Assembly (NCBI GenBank): GCA_029931535.1
Contig: JAQPZY010001625.1
Coordinates: 5,706,501-5,770,500 of the forward strand
Reading direction: 5' to 3'
Source: Margaritifera margaritifera
Lineage: Eukaryota; Mollusca; Bivalvia; Unionida; Margaritiferidae
Length of the DNA stretch: 64,000 bases
Shown: piece by piece, positions 41,020 to 54,393 of the stretch
Numbering within the stretch: the first letter of the stretch is position 1
Layout: each line of letters begins with the position of its first letter
Program-made: the position numbers and the translations under genes
The notes under the pieces: model-generated
Databases searched by the model: none
Told to the model about the DNA's origin: nothing
The model's input: only the letters and a program-made list of their open reading frames with translations

Positions 41020-42061
41020 TACTTATTTATTTGCACAAGTACTTATATTAAAAGTGCATCGCAGTGAAACAGCACTTGGTTAATTTGGTGTCCTAAACTT
41101 TCATTGTTGTTATAGTCTGGGCCTTTTCCCGAATAATGTCGTCTGATCAGTTCGTTTTTCAATCCGAGTTAGTAATTCATGGATGAGTTTTCTCTTCCAC
41201 ATTTGTTTATATCGTAGTTCTAAAGTTTCAGTTATTTAACTTATTTGATCAAATTGTCTGCAAAGAGAAATTTTTCATTAAAGATGTTCGCCTTATCATG
41301 TCAGCTAGTCATAATTTTCACTTTCGTTCACGTATTTATTGTTCATGAATTGTGAATTGTTTTAAGTATTTGTGAAAATTATCACGTAGTAGGTATTTAA
41401 GCGAATTTCTAAACACATGAATCAATTAAATACGTAATGAACTAAACAAATACATTAATTAAGTAATCGATCAGTAAATATAATTATGTTCAGTACACCC
41501 TTGAATATGAAAATTTTAAATGAACTGAAGACTGACAAGATATATAACTATATTGTCTATAAATGTTTTTAGGTTTTTCATATTATTTTGCGATATTGCA
41601 AGAATAATTTTACTGCACAAGGAAATACATAAATAAATACTCACACTTTCATCATGACTGGATTTCAGTATGTTTCAACATGTTTAGTGTAAACGATGTT
41701 GTTCACTACACAGGAAAGTGTTTAGTACAACGAAATTAAAAAGCAGGGAAGATAAACTACGGGTGATGAAAACACTTGTAACCCCAACATCTCTGTATGG
41801 TTCTTTCTCTTATAATTGTTAATCGAATTCATATATTGAGCTAGTAATCGCAAGAAATTTTTTATATTTTCCCCAAAATTACTCGTATGACAAAATCGCA
41901 AAATAAACCGATATTTCAACGATGTTTTTTTACTGTATTGTAATAAGTTCATTTCTTCAACTTGTTACAGAAGGAGGAAAGTAATCATAATGTACATCAG
42001 CATATTGTTTTCTTTCCAGTTTGTGATGATATATCAGGATGTAAAAATTGAAACCATCATA
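41020..42061 (+). repeat. Diverged ~1-kb direct repeat, unit A
   Basis: Aligns along its length to 42,549-43,612. Shared landmarks in order: AAGTGCATCGCAGT, TTCGCCTTATCATGTCAG, TGCAAGAATAAT, TGTAAACGATG, GCTAGTAATCGCAA, AATTACTCGTAT, AATAAGTTCATTTCTTC and TGATATATCAGGA. Similarity is perhaps 70%. No coding frame is kept. A roughly 490-bp spacer separates the units. Confidence 0.8.
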
Positions 42062-42548
42062 TCATTGTGTTTCAAATGGGTGATTTTCCGATGACTTGGG
42101 CATATCGGTCTTGTTCTTGGACAGATAATTTTTCACATTTCTGAATTCCTCTGGTAATTAAGATTTGAAAGTTTTAAATAAAAATATCATTTAATTACCG
42201 GGATAGGTGTTGTTAAATGTTCATGTGCAATGACTTTTCAAATTACGGATAATGAAATTCAGTAAACTTAAGTGTCGTAATTAAAATGTAATTGTTTACT
42301 TCACTTCTGATGTAACTGTTTACTCCAATGTTTAAGAGTACAAATTCGAAGCTTTCTGAGCAAAAGTAAAAGCTTTTTCGTAATAATAAAGGAGTAAATA
42401 TGTTTTTTATTCAATTTTTCTCGGGTCAGGCACATATGTAATCAGTACCCGTAATCAGTACCTTAATGGCGAAAGCGTTTTGTAAGACGCAGTGGTCAGT
42501 ATTGAACAACTTTCGACTGGATAGGTCTACAGAAATTGTATTTGTACA

Positions 42549-43612
42549 CATTTACTGTAAATGTCACTTATTTCCACCAGTATCTAAGTATAAGTGCATT
42601 GCAGTTAAACAATCTTTGGTGACTTGGGTACCCTAACGTTTCAATGTTGTCATGTTTTGTTTTTTTTCTTGAATAATTTCATCTGATTATTTTTTTTTTA
42701 ACTCGAGGCAGTAATTCATTAAGGATGTTTTCTTTTCTCGATTGTTTATAGGCTTGGTCTACATTTTGAATTATTTAACTAATGTCATCTAGTTGTCAAC
42801 CAAAGACATTTTCATGAAATATTTTCGCCTTATTTGTCATGTCAGTTCAAAAGCATAATTTTCTTACCTTCACGTATATTTTGCTCACTAATTCCCTAAA
42901 TTTTTTTTTTTTTTGAAAACTTTCACCATGTAGATAGCAAATATATGAACAAACGAATGAGCTAAATAAGTAATGAATTAAATAATTACTTAAAAGTTGT
43001 CAGATATTGTGCGTATCAAAACGTTTAGGTTATTCATAGTATTTTTTTCGTTAGTGCAAGAATAATTTCGCGACAGAGGGAAATAAATAAACAGATAAAT
43101 AAATAAATAAGTGCTCTAACTTCTATCATGACTAAATTTCGGTATGTTGTAGCGTGTTTAATGTAAACGATGCCGTTTACTACATAGCGAAGTGTTTATT
43201 ACAACGCAATTAAAAAGGAAGAGAAAGAACTACAGGTGATTAAAACATTTTTGAGCCCAACGTTTGTATAATTCTTTCTTTCGTCTGTTATCGAATTTAT
43301 GTATTTAGCTAGTAATCGCAAAGATTATTATTTACTTCTCAAAAACAGCATGAAAGAAAAAATGCTGTTTCTTCTCATAAAATTACTCGTATTACCAAAT
43401 CGCAAAAAATAAGCCGATATTTAAACAAATCGCAAAAAATAAGCCGATCTTTTAAAAAAATAAATTTCGAAAATACTGTATTGCAATAAGTTCATTTCTT
43501 CGTTTTGTAAGAGAAAGAGTAAACTAAGTAATATTGCTCATAATCATATATTTTGTATAGTTTGTGCTGATATATCAGGAAGCTAAAAAATAAAATAAAA
43601 ATGAAACCATCG
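42549..43612 (+). repeat. Diverged ~1-kb direct repeat, unit B
   Basis: Same landmarks as unit A, with extra A/T runs and (AAAT)n near 43,085-43,110. A short internal duplication (AAATCGCAAAAAATAAGCCG) occurs at about 43,400-43,450. Confidence 0.8.
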
Positions 43613-43866
43613 TGACTCCGGATTCAATTTAGGATACAAGGGTATGTGATCAATCGCCTCTTGATATTTTCTAAGGGGGCCAGGTCAGATTTTGATGGGT
43701 CAATATTTCGCATGGCTTCCGTTTTATTCTTTTAATAGAAAAAATGTTTTTTTGTTCTTCAGTAATTTTACACTATGCAAATTATAATATTTAATGTAAA
43801 TTAACATTAAAATTATTTCTTCATTTGAGCCAAATCTTGCTGTGATATCATCTATACTCTTCCAAT

Positions 43867-44120
43867 CAGTGGCGGCGCGAGGTGGGGTGGAGATGAATTT
43901 CCTCCAGGAGCCTGGCTAGAGAGGGGTGGGGGCGCCGTCGGGAACTTTTTTTGCCAACACCACCCTCCGCCCCCATCTAAGCCCCATTTAACCCCCGGTT
44001 TCAGGGCTTAGATGGGGGTTGGAGGTTGGCAACTGACATAAAAACTGTTGTCTGTGGCAAAGTAGGGGCGCCACTAAAGAACATTGTCCTCGGGCGCCTC
44101 AAACTCTCGCGCTGCCACTG
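43867..44120 (+). mobile_element. hAT-like MITE with internal hairpin
   Basis: The left end CAGTGGCGGCGCGAG and right end CTCGCGCTGCCACTG are inverted repeats with one mismatch. Flanking octamers CTTCCAAT and CTTTTCAT agree at five of eight positions, as expected for an old 8-bp target duplication. Inside, CCCCCATCTAAGCCCC pairs with GGGCTTAGATGGGGG in a long hairpin. The element is 254 bp, GC-rich in an AT-rich setting, and non-coding. Confidence 0.75.
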
Positions 44121-44301
44121 CTTTTCATAATCCAATGAAAGGAACTATCCACCAATTTCTAGTAATTCACAGCAAATTTAGATGGTTAAGATGGATTGCC
44201 CGTGAAATAAAGACAGGCATAATGTAGATAAATAAAAGATTGTCTTCATTTTTTATACTGAATTAAATTTACAGAATGTGCTTTACTCTTGTGCCAGCCA
44301 G

Positions 44302-44496
44302 CAGTAGTGAACTGGGTAAGCAACTCGGCCCTGACTTACGGATTTTTTTTTTCGGCCCACCGGCCCACTGATGCGGCGGTCTGCCGGGACAGGCCCGGGG
44401 TTTTGCTCACACCAGTAAAACACCGGTAAAAACGAATTTTTTTGCGGCGGCCCACTGGGATTTGTCCCGGTATGCCCAATGGCCAGTAGACCACTG
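44302..44496 (-). mobile_element. Second hAT-like MITE
   Basis: The right end reads, on the minus strand, CAGTGGTCTACTGGC. The left end CAGTAGTGAACTGGG matches it at about 11 of 15 bases. Flanking octamers CCAGCCAG and CCAGAAAG agree at six of eight. The 195-bp body is GC-rich with CGGCCCACCGGCCCACTG near the left and GGCGGCCCACTGGGA near the right. Two overlapping minus-strand frames here are artefacts of this element. Confidence 0.65.
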
Positions 44497-45111
44497 CCAG
44501 AAAGTATGGTGTGGTCATTTCTCACTGCTGATGTGTTCCTTTACTTTTACAGAGGCTTTAAATAGCAACCTGAATCTGTTGTTTTAAAGAAAGCATATGA
44601 TGATATGTAGATGAGAATCACTCAATGCATATAGAATGTGATACTTTTAAAATTACTACTATTTCGTTGCACTGTATTTATTTTGTGAGAGTCAGAGATA
44701 TACAGATATCAACTTTGACAACGTTCCTACCGTGGTCGCAGCAAGTCATGATGCGTGCACTGCTGACTTTATTACCACTTGAAATTTCTTTCTATATGTT
44801 AATTTTACTCCATTCCGATGGTTGACGGTGTGAAAAAAGAAAAGCCTCTTTGGACACTTTCAGCTGGATAGAATCAATTTGATATATTGATTTCAGCGAT
44901 TTTCAGGCAAATCACATCTGGTCAAGACGTCAGTTTGCATGTGGTTTAAATGATTAGCATATATAACCATGTTAAATATGAATTTGTTGGCATACGGCAG
45001 TGTAACCATTCTAGCAAAACCACCAGTCTGTGCAAGTCAAACCCACGTCTACATAATGCGCATCACAGATAAAGGGTTGAATTCACAAAATAATGGACGC
45101 AGAGACGTGCG

Positions 45112-45113
<2 letters not shown>
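44497..45113. other. No gene seen
   Basis: Short frames without motif; the stretch ends at a long (TA)n tract. Confidence 0.5.

Positions 45114-45195
<82 letters not shown>
45114..45195 (+). repeat. (TA)n microsatellite
   Basis: Uninterrupted run of about 80 bp. Confidence 0.95.
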
Positions 45196-45198
<3 letters not shown>

Positions 45199-46499
45199 GA
45201 ATATGTCCATGTACTGGTTCCTATATAAAAAACAAAATGTGTTCATTCAACAGGAAATCAGTAATATATTCATATTTTATTCATTTAATCGTTTTCGCTT
45301 CATCGTCTTTTTTATGCTTGTTAGGTGTTTTATGAATTCGTTCATATTTTCTATATCCTTCCCACAAAGCAGTTAAATAATCTGAAATAAATAAATAAGC
45401 AAATGCAAATAATTCATTTGATTGACCGACATAGTATATGCTAATATACCTGGATTGACAATTTCATAGACACCACTGAATGTTGATATTCTTACAGAGT
45501 TCACATTTGTTTTGTATAGGCTTATATATTTCCTTTTGTTCTTCCTTCCTTTTTCCCCAATTTATTTGTGTGAATTGTTTGTTTATTTGTTTGTTTGTTT
45601 GCTAATGTAATATGGGTTTTGTGTAACTTTTTTATTTTGTCATATGTAATTGATACTAACTTCATAATGGGAATAGTGTCATGTTAAGAAAAAATGCATA
45701 ATATTGGGATATTCAAACTCATTTAGATATTGAAATATACACTTTGAAAACAGTACTTTTGAGTAAAAATCCTACATTGCTTTTGTGAATGGATTTTTCA
45801 GGCTATTTAGATACAATTTGCATTTACATGTTAATATCATAATAAACTTCTAATCAATTATTGTATACTTTTCTAAATATTCTACTAATATAAAAAAACT
45901 AAATATGTTTCTAAATTTTGCCTCACTCCTTGTTATGACGTACTATATGTACAGACATGTTCTTAAGGTTTCTCTACTTTTCAGTTTTGGGAAGTTTTCT
46001 AACTTTTCCAATTTTTTTTATCCTTCTTAAGTTTTTTTTTGGTTGCAATTATTTATCTTTACATTTTTAGAACTTACCTATTGGTCGGCACAATATAGAC
46101 TGCAGTTAAACCACATACATACATACATACAGACATACATATACATATATCTTATTTTACATCTTATTGTTATGGATAATTGCTCCAATGATGCCTTTCA
46201 TATACATTTTGATAGGGTCATGGCTCAACTAGCTTTAACATTGCACGCGTACAGAGTACTTATCTTAGTATCTGACCTGTCTTACTGGAAATTACTATTA
46301 CTCCCCTAATCTACTAACCTTCCTTCATACCTTCATATCATATCTCTGACAATGGTTAACATTCCTGTTATTGTCATGACCAGTAGTGTCCATAATGGTA
46401 TCAGGATAGCTTGTAGAAAAAAAACTAAAAACAATCCACAAGCTGTACTAGAAATAACTTTGATACCCAATCTGACATTAAACTTCACATGAAAATATT
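45196..46499. other. AT-rich stretch leading into the LINE
   Basis: No exon recognised. Between about 46,150 and 46,480 a few coding-like scraps on the plus strand (for example CSNDAFHIHFDRVMAQ) may be the decayed N-terminal end of the LINE ORF2. Confidence 0.4.
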
Positions 46500-49400
46500 A
46501 CTAGAATAAAACATAAATTAGATGAAATTAGTGCAGATATTAATTTTAATGACATTATCTATCAGAATCAAAACGTGATATTACAGTCACTGACAATGAT
46601 ACCAATATATGGTTTTCAATAGCCTATTCATAACGACCGTACCTGCCATGGTGGGTGACTGTTAATTTGTGTTAAATTGATAATGTTCGCTTTAAAAGAA
46701 GATTTGATCTGGAGCATCATAATCTGGAAAATATCTGTACTGAAATTAACTCACAGATTTCTCATTGGTCTATTCTATAGACATACTCGTCTATTGAATA
46801 ATTACTGGGGAAATATTGACGACTTTATTGTAACTAGTGACTTCAACCATGGTATGCTAACTGTATCTGACTGAAGCTATATAAAGAGCATTTTAAGCAG
46901 ATGTTGTCTTAGTTATCTCGTTACAGAGTCAAATTTACTAAAGGGTAATTCCAAACTCAAAGATAAGTCTTCATCTATGTATAACAAGCAACCTATCTCT
47001 TATTACAACTCTCTCAGTAAAACCACCCTTCCACGGTAACTACTGTACAATATTGTCCGTGTTAGCATTTCGAACTTGTAAACGTGCAGCTTATAAGACA
47101 ACATTCTGAAAATTCAAGACTGCTGATAAAGATGGTCTTAAAGGTTAATTTGAGAATCATGACTGGATTCAACTATTTCGTGTAACCTTAACGTCTATTC
47201 TAATTTCTACTTGCAGTGAATTCATACCCCGTACAATAGTTACGATTAGACCTAATGACAAACCATGGATGAATAATCAAACCAGACTTGCAATACATCA
47301 ATGGAACAGACTACAACACAAGGCTAAAATGGCGAACTCGGAAATACGCGGAAGCACCTTTGGAGCCAAAATAAATACCATACTGAAGCTAATATGAGAA
47401 TCTAAAGCAAATTATTTAATAAAAAAAAGAAACAACAACAACAACAAAAACATACAACAACACCCTCCAGTTTACTCCTTCAGAAAAATCAAAACTCCCA
47501 GGCAAATGGTGTCGGACAGATTAAAGTATTACTGATTTTAAAAACGACACTCAAACCCCCTCCACCCATTGTGCAGAATAATCAATTCTACTTTCATCCC
47601 TTAGATAACCACTTTTCTGGTACATAAACTGTGGAAAAGAAGCTTGATTTACCCCCAGTTATAATATACAGAAGCATGGTACTACTGGAAATCTCTACAA
47701 CTGGTTTTACCAGTTATTTGGATAATAGACAACAAAGATTAATGTGTGAAGAGTATGCCTCTAACTGGACGACCATTCAGGCTGGTGTTCCTCAGGTTTC
47801 TGTCCTCGGTCCATATTTATTTTTATTATACATAAATAATATAACTGAAAATCTTAAATGTAGCATCCGACTATTTCCAGAAGACACATCGCTCTTTGCT
47901 TTTGTCAATGATCATTAATCATATATGCTGATACTTTAAATACTACCTTGTAATGATCATTAATCATATATGCTGATACTCTAAATATTACCTTGTAATG
48001 TTCATTAATCATATATGCTGATACTCTAAATATTACCTTGTAATGATCATTAATCATATATGCTGATACTCTAAATACTAACTTGTCAATGATCATTAAT
48101 CATATATGCTGATACTCTAAATATTACCTTGTAATGATCATTAATCATATATGCTGATACTCTAAATACTAACTTCCAATGATCATTAATCATATATGCT
48201 GATACTCTAAATACTACCTTGTAAATGATCATTAATCATATTTGCTGATACTCTAAATACTAAATTGTCAATGATCATTAATCATATATGCTGATACTCT
48301 AAATATTACCTTGTAATGATCATTAATCATATATGCTGATACTCTAAATACTAACTTGTCAATGATCATTAATCATATATGCTGATACTCTAAATATTAC
48401 CTTGTAATGATCATTAATCATAAATGCTGATACTCTAAATACTAACTTCCAATGATCATTAATCATATATGTGATACTCTAAATACTACCTTGTAAATGA
48501 TCATTAATCATATTTGCTGATACTCTAAATATTACCTTGTAATGATCATTAATCATATAAGCTGATACTCTAAATACTAACTTGTCAATTATCATTAATC
48601 ATATATGCTGATTCTCTAAATAATACCTTTCAAAACATATCTAACTTGGCTTGCAACTGGCGAGATAAAACACCAGCATCCAAGAGAAACTAAGAATGTT
48701 TTATTCACTAGAAAATCAAATCAAAATGCTTTCATACATTATATTCAATTTCATTATATAATCATTGAAAACAACATCAGTCATACTCACCTAGGTCTGA
48801 CTTTAAGTTCAGACACAACATGGGGACGACATATTAGTAAGCATCTTTACTAATGCAGCAAGCTGCTTATATATCCGTAGATCTCAAATACCAACTTGAT
48901 AGAAAAACCTTAGAAAAAATGTATTGGCTTTTATACGTCCAATTTTGGAACCTGGCAATATAGTTTGATGTAATTGTACGAAAGAACAATTAGATCTCTT
49001 AGAAAGTATACAGCTGGATGCATCTAGAATTATAACAGGGCTATGAAGAAAAACGTACTCCATACCACGTTCTTTACAATAGCTGGGAATCATTATCAGA
49101 GCGTAAAAATCATAGCAAACTGGTCCTATTCTTCAAAATCTTCAATTGAGAAGCAGCTACGTGGACAATATACTTGCTACATATAATCAACACATAAATC
49201 AATACTCTCTACTGAATTTTACTTTTCAGTATTAAACTCCAAGAACCGTCTCTATTAAACACAGATTCATTCCATCCACTGTAGATCTTTGAGATAATCA
49301 TAATATTTATTACACGCAGACTTCTTCCCTTCACTCTTTCAGAAAATGACTCAAGAACAATGCTGTTAAAAAAGCTAAATACTTCTAGAATGGCAGTAGA

Positions 49401-49678
49401 TATGATAGTATCAACCACTGTCAACTTCGTAATAAGAAAAGCAAGATTTGCGCTCATCTCTATGAAGATCACCTGAATGAAAGTACAGCTTGTATCTGTG
49501 ATAATCCATATGAAGATAATCAGTATTATCTTATTGAATGCCCCATACATGTAAGGCAAAGAAATACCTTCTTGAACTGTATTTTGTCTATTCCTTGCAT
49601 CATCAGTTAACCCTGAAGGTAAATATTCTCATCCAGGCCACTTGACCCATATACAGAGCTACTGAACGACAGAATTAA
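46500..49678 (+). pseudogene. Near-full-length non-LTR retrotransposon ORF2 (endonuclease + reverse transcriptase), dead
   Basis: Motifs follow in the correct order on the plus strand. IRHKLDEISADI opens the endonuclease (about 46,505), followed by NDTNIYGFQ and SDFNH at about 46,845. The reverse transcriptase has GFTSYLDNRQQRL and GVPQVSVLGPYLFLLYINN at 47,780-47,850, then RLFPEDTSLF where the catalytic F-A-D-D box belongs. After the minisatellite come SNLACNWRDK (48,640), SHTHLGLTLSSDTTWGRHIS (48,780), a thumb, and the Cys-rich end shared with 1-398. PQG has become PQV and ADD has become PED, and many stops and frame changes are present. Best fit is a Jockey/CR1-like clade. The final stop is directly followed by (TA)n. 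Confidence 0.8.
47907..48630 (+). repeat. 45-46-bp minisatellite, 16 units, inside the reverse transcriptase gene
   Basis: Units open with AATGATCATTAATCATATAT and carry GCTGATACTCTAAATACTA. Units differ mainly in the last 15 bases (types ending ACTAACTTGTC, ATTACCTTGT, ACTAACTTCC, ACTACCTTGTA). Units 4-8 (from 48,042) and 10-14 (from 48,315) show the same order of types, including the TTTGCTGAT variant, so a second level of repetition of about 273 bp exists. A minus-strand frame here comes from the repeat. Confidence 0.92.
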
Positions 49679-49681
49679 GTA

Positions 49682-49685
<4 letters not shown>

Positions 49686-49768
<83 letters not shown>
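49686..49768 (+). repeat. (TA)n(TG)n microsatellite, copy B
   Basis: Counterpart of 403-481, longer in the TA part and with one fewer TG interruption. Confidence 0.95.
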
Positions 49769-49770
<2 letters not shown>

Positions 49771-51471
49771 ATGCAATACATCCATGGTATTGAAAGATTT
49801 AACTAAGTCATATGACTACAAAATTTCAATTTGTAACATATATTCTTCTGTCCTATCCATTTTGTTACAATGTAAATATGGAATCACAATCCTGATAAAT
49901 CGCTTCATCACAGCAGTAATTTCCTTTATTTCTTTTTATTTGTTATTTTTATATTAGTTTTCTTTCCTTCTCTAACAATACTACTTTTTAATGACAGATA
50001 CGTTGAATGTCCACCATTAATACTCTATATATTGTTTACTCTTTGTAAATTATCAATACAAACGCTTTGATTGAGGATTATTGAGATATGTACGAGGTTA
50101 AAGGTTCTGAATATTAGTGCGCCGTACAACAAAGTTCTTTATTAGTAAACACTACGTCAGTACATCCCCTCAAAGTACTCCCCATGCACCTCTACACACT
50201 ATCTCAATCTGATTATCCAATTATCAAATGCCATTTTGTATTCACTTGTTTGGGGTGTTATTCATACACTGAAAAACTGCACTTCTAACCGCATAGCGGC
50301 TTGCACGTGCAGCTGCAGATAATTTTATAGAAAATTATTTTGTCCATCGATCGGCATTAAATTTATTGACAGGTTCAAGGAAACAAACAACTATAACTAA
50401 GTATTCAGAACTTTTCAAATACCCATCATATTGTTAGATTTGTTCCTTACTACGGTATATCATGGGTTCAATTTTGTTTTATTCAAAATTATACTTATTC
50501 TGCTAGAATAAGTCAACTGGACGGGAGGACTTTGGCAGCATATATACTGGTTTTGGATAACTGAACGGATGTATCGTCATGTAGACCCTTTCAATAAGTA
50601 TGGGTTTTCAATTACCTCCCCTCTCCTTTAATATATCAAGTTGGAACATTGATGTCAACAATCCATATTGACAATTAAAATTATTATTGCAATAAAAGAA
50701 TGGATTCATAAAAGAAATTGTATGCACTCTATTATTGTAATGAATGCAAGTATGTAAAACCTTTCCTTTATTATATCAAGTTCGAAAATATTTGTCATAT
50801 ATCAAGGTTGACAAAAATTAGTCTAACATTAAAAGTGAATACATGAAAGAGTCTATCTTAATGTTTTAACAGGGATTAATTTAAGAATGTCATAAAATAA
50901 AAAATATAACTATGTTGACTTGGATTTATTTATTACATCACGATCGAAATGCCATATCATAAAATCCAGGTTGAAACAATATATTCAACACTGAAAAAGG
51001 AATAAATTAAAAGGAACAGAAAGAATAACTATGTTGACTTTAGACCTATATGCCTAATTTCCGATGTTAAAATTATGGGTGCTCTAGTATATTAGTTATA
51101 AAAAATACAGATACTGCAGTTTAGAAAGACACAGGGAGGCAGTAGAATCTCTGGATATTCCCAATCAATCTTTGCAACACACTCTCACGTTTTCTTAAAT
51201 GTGACCAAATATTTATCTGCATTAATATAAGACAAGATTTTCATATGTTTCTGAGAACTGATACACGAACTATAACAATACACAAAACAAGCCCATTGAC
51301 GGAGGTTTAGAGAACACCGATCGCATTATCCTAGTACAAACGTAATTTAAAAGCATCTTTTTCAGTCTTTTTTTTTTCTCAATAGACCTCATCATAATGA
51401 ATATAAATATACTTTCCTGATTACAAAACACTGGCCCAATGATACTTACTTGCTATTTCTCTTTTTAATAA

Positions 51472-51746
51472 GTTTGTAATTTACCACGTTGTGTATAAGT
51501 CAGAATGAATGCATTAGTTTGTAATTTACCACGCTGTGTATAGGTCAGAATAGGGTGCATTCGTTTGTTATTTACCACGCTGTGTATAGGTCAGAATAGG
51601 GTGCATTAGTTTGTAATTTACCACGCTGTGTATAGGTCAGAATAGGGCGCATTAGTTTGTAATTTACCACGCTGTGTATAGGTCAGAATAGGGTGCATTA
51701 GTTTGTAATTTACCACGCTGTGTATAGCTCAGAATAGGGTGCACTA
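51472..51746 (+). repeat. 46-bp minisatellite, six units (copy B)
   Basis: Same unit number as in copy A; one unit has GGGCGCATTA where copy A has GGGTGCATTA. Confidence 0.95.
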
Positions 51747-52224
51747 GTTTGTGGAATAGTGTTAAAGAGAGACAGACTATGTATGCAATGTAATTGATAA
51801 TTACTTCATTCTCCTCGTATATTTTGACGGCACCCAAGTAACACAAAGTTAAGAGAGCACGCGTTGCTGTCTTTATATATAAAAGTTCAATTTTGTATAA
51901 CCTAACGGCAATTGATTGATAAATACTAACAATAACAAAAAATGTTTGGAGTATTTTCAGCCGTGGTTCATACATTATTTGAAAACTGCATATCATTTAT
52001 GTGGAATTACGGGCTATATTTTCATAGTGTTGATCACTGATAATATTGCATACTATTGAATTAATAGAAAGCTCGAAAATTTTCTTCCTCCTTGTATCAC
52101 AGCTTGTATGACTGCAAGTTTCCGTTGGAATTGCATTAAATTCTGTCAAGATAGTGTATTTTGATAAAAGATCTCCGTGTCCTCGCCGTCGGTCATATTG
52201 CTTTTTTTGACACATGTGGGAAGT

Positions 52225-52239
52225 GCACACACACACACA

Positions 52240-52321
<82 letters not shown>
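52225..52321 (+). repeat. (CA)n(TA)n microsatellite, copy B
   Basis: The TA part is expanded relative to copy A. Confidence 0.95.
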
Positions 52322-52327
<6 letters not shown>

Positions 52328-52961
52328 TGGGCTATGCCAAAATAAAAGACCAGAACAAGAATAAATATTACGAAAATGAAACATAAATTTGTAAATCTAA
52401 AGAGTTAAATCAGTTCCCCGTTATATGATTTATTTTTGGGAATATAAGGTAAAAAGTGCAATGCAGAAAGTCTAGGACGAACTATTGTGTAATGACATGA
52501 AGATTTGACACAAACAACTTGATTTACTTAATAAATACTTCATTTGATTTGCTCTGAGTTCATTGCATTTAAGCTTTAAATATGTGACTAAAAATATTAT
52601 ACAATATAAGTAATACATAAGTAAAAGCCTACATCGATATATGAAAACGTGATTTTTAATATCTTTATTTATTAATGTGTATGTATTTATTTCCCCATAC
52701 AAATCAAATACATCCATAGCTAGAAATTTAAAGCACTATCAATAGTGTTTTCTCAAAACCCTATAAAAAGAAATTACAGCAAGTGAAATTATCGACAGTT
52801 ACTGAAGATACATTTGTAAAGAACACATTTTTGTTTTATTGTGATGGAAACTCTATATGACATGCAGAATCAAGCCATAGCTGCTTAATACAAATAAACG
52901 TAGGCTCCGTTGGCAATATTTGTTTTAAGCCCGCTTGATAAAATTAGAACAATGTATTGGT

Positions 52962-53312
52962 TTATGCTGTGTCATGCTTGTTATATGTCCGTCTTATATC
53001 ATTAGGATGTCTTATTTCATGGCACTGCCCATCCTCCCATGCGTCCATTCTTCTGACCGTAAAATTGTAATTTGCGTCCTCTATAGATTTTTGAATGGTA
53101 GAAGATAATTTGAAGCAAATTTGCACCGTCACCACTGTGTGTGTCAAATACAACATATACGTGCATATCCTTATGCTAAAGGTCACTGCTATTGGCCAAT
53201 TTGACAATAGCATATTGGATATAAAATCTTCGATTCCGCTGTTATTCACTGCTACTACTACCATTAATAATAATAATAATACAAACATTTTATTGAATTC
53301 TATCAACAGCAA
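52962..53312 (-). CDS. Unrecognised ORF with signal-peptide-like start (copy B)
   Basis: Identical in protein to the frame at 3,655-4,005; the same caution applies. Confidence 0.2.
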   Translation of the reverse strand: MLLIEFNKMFVLLLLLMVVVAVNNSGIEDFISNMLLSNWPIAVTFSIRICTYMLYLTHTVVTVQICFKLSSTIQKSIEDANYNFTVRRMDAWEDGQCHEIRHPNDIRRTYNKHDTA

Positions 53313-54099
53313 TAGTGTCTCATACCAGATTCATACATTTTGCCTAAAGGTCAAGGCAACATCATGGTGGACTGCGATTTTCATGAGTACGGTTTTATTG
53401 TATTATTATGATACATACGTTCCTGAAACTTGTCAGTTGTACATCAACTGTAGCCACTGTGTAACACATAACCTCTGCGCAGATTTTAATTGATTCATTG
53501 ATTGATGGGCTGATTGTTTTGCATGCCACACTTACTTTTGGCACCAACTTAAATACAGGCGTTTCATTTTTGTGATTGCTGTGGCCGCGATATTGACACG
53601 TATTATCGCTACATCAAGACATAAAATAAATGAACTCTATTTATAGTGTAGTAACAACTCGCGAAAGAAAGATCCAAATGTGATCCGCAACTCTTAATCT
53701 CTTGGTAGAGGCGCTTTTTAAAAGTTGTTGATCAGGTTCTCTGCGATAAAATATGATAATATGATCCGTGTTTGTTTTTAGAAATACCCTTGTGATCTTA
53801 AGTTTCAGCACGTTTCCTTTGCGTGATAAAAATGGCTTTAAAACCAAACAACCTAAATCTGGAAAGTACCAAACATCTGAAAAGCCATACATGTCCCAAT
53901 TCTGTTTTAACAAAGAAACCCAATTTGTTTGATTTTATATTACATTATATTTTTTTTATGCTAGGCAGTAAAATACTGGATTTTCCGAGTTAAATAATTG
54001 TGATATTTCACTGCAGTGAACAAATATGATATTTTTTCACTGGACGTCCATAGACATTGATAACATTATAAGGAAGAAATTTTAAACTTTTTGTAAGAT

Positions 54100-54164
54100 G
54101 CTAGCGTGGTGTAATGGTAAAGATGGCCGCTTCGCCTTCAGGTGAACCGTGTTTAAATCCAGCA
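54100..54164 (+). repeat. tRNA-like / SINE-head sequence (copy B)
   Basis: Identical to 4,793-4,857. Confidence 0.45.
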
Positions 54165-54393
54165 ATAAACATACATATTTGTTTGTTTCATTTTCTTTGT
54201 ATCTGCTGTTTTACCTTGAATTGGGAAGGAGCATTATGTAATAACTGATATTTTATGTGCAAATATACACAAAACAGAGCAGAACATAAATGGTAAACTG
54301 CTGACATTATCGCGCGGGATGCAGTAAGAAATCAGCTACTTCAGTGTGTTATACAAATTGCTAGACAATACGCTTGAGCATAAAATAAAAAGA

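Noticed and set aside
44283..44525. Two overlapping minus-strand frames of 80 and 60 codons
   Set aside because: They coincide with a non-coding GC-rich MITE.
47905..48096. 63-codon repetitive frame, or a CRISPR-like array of regular units
   Set aside because: The units are contiguous tandem copies with no unique spacers, in an animal genome, and derive from the LINE gene.
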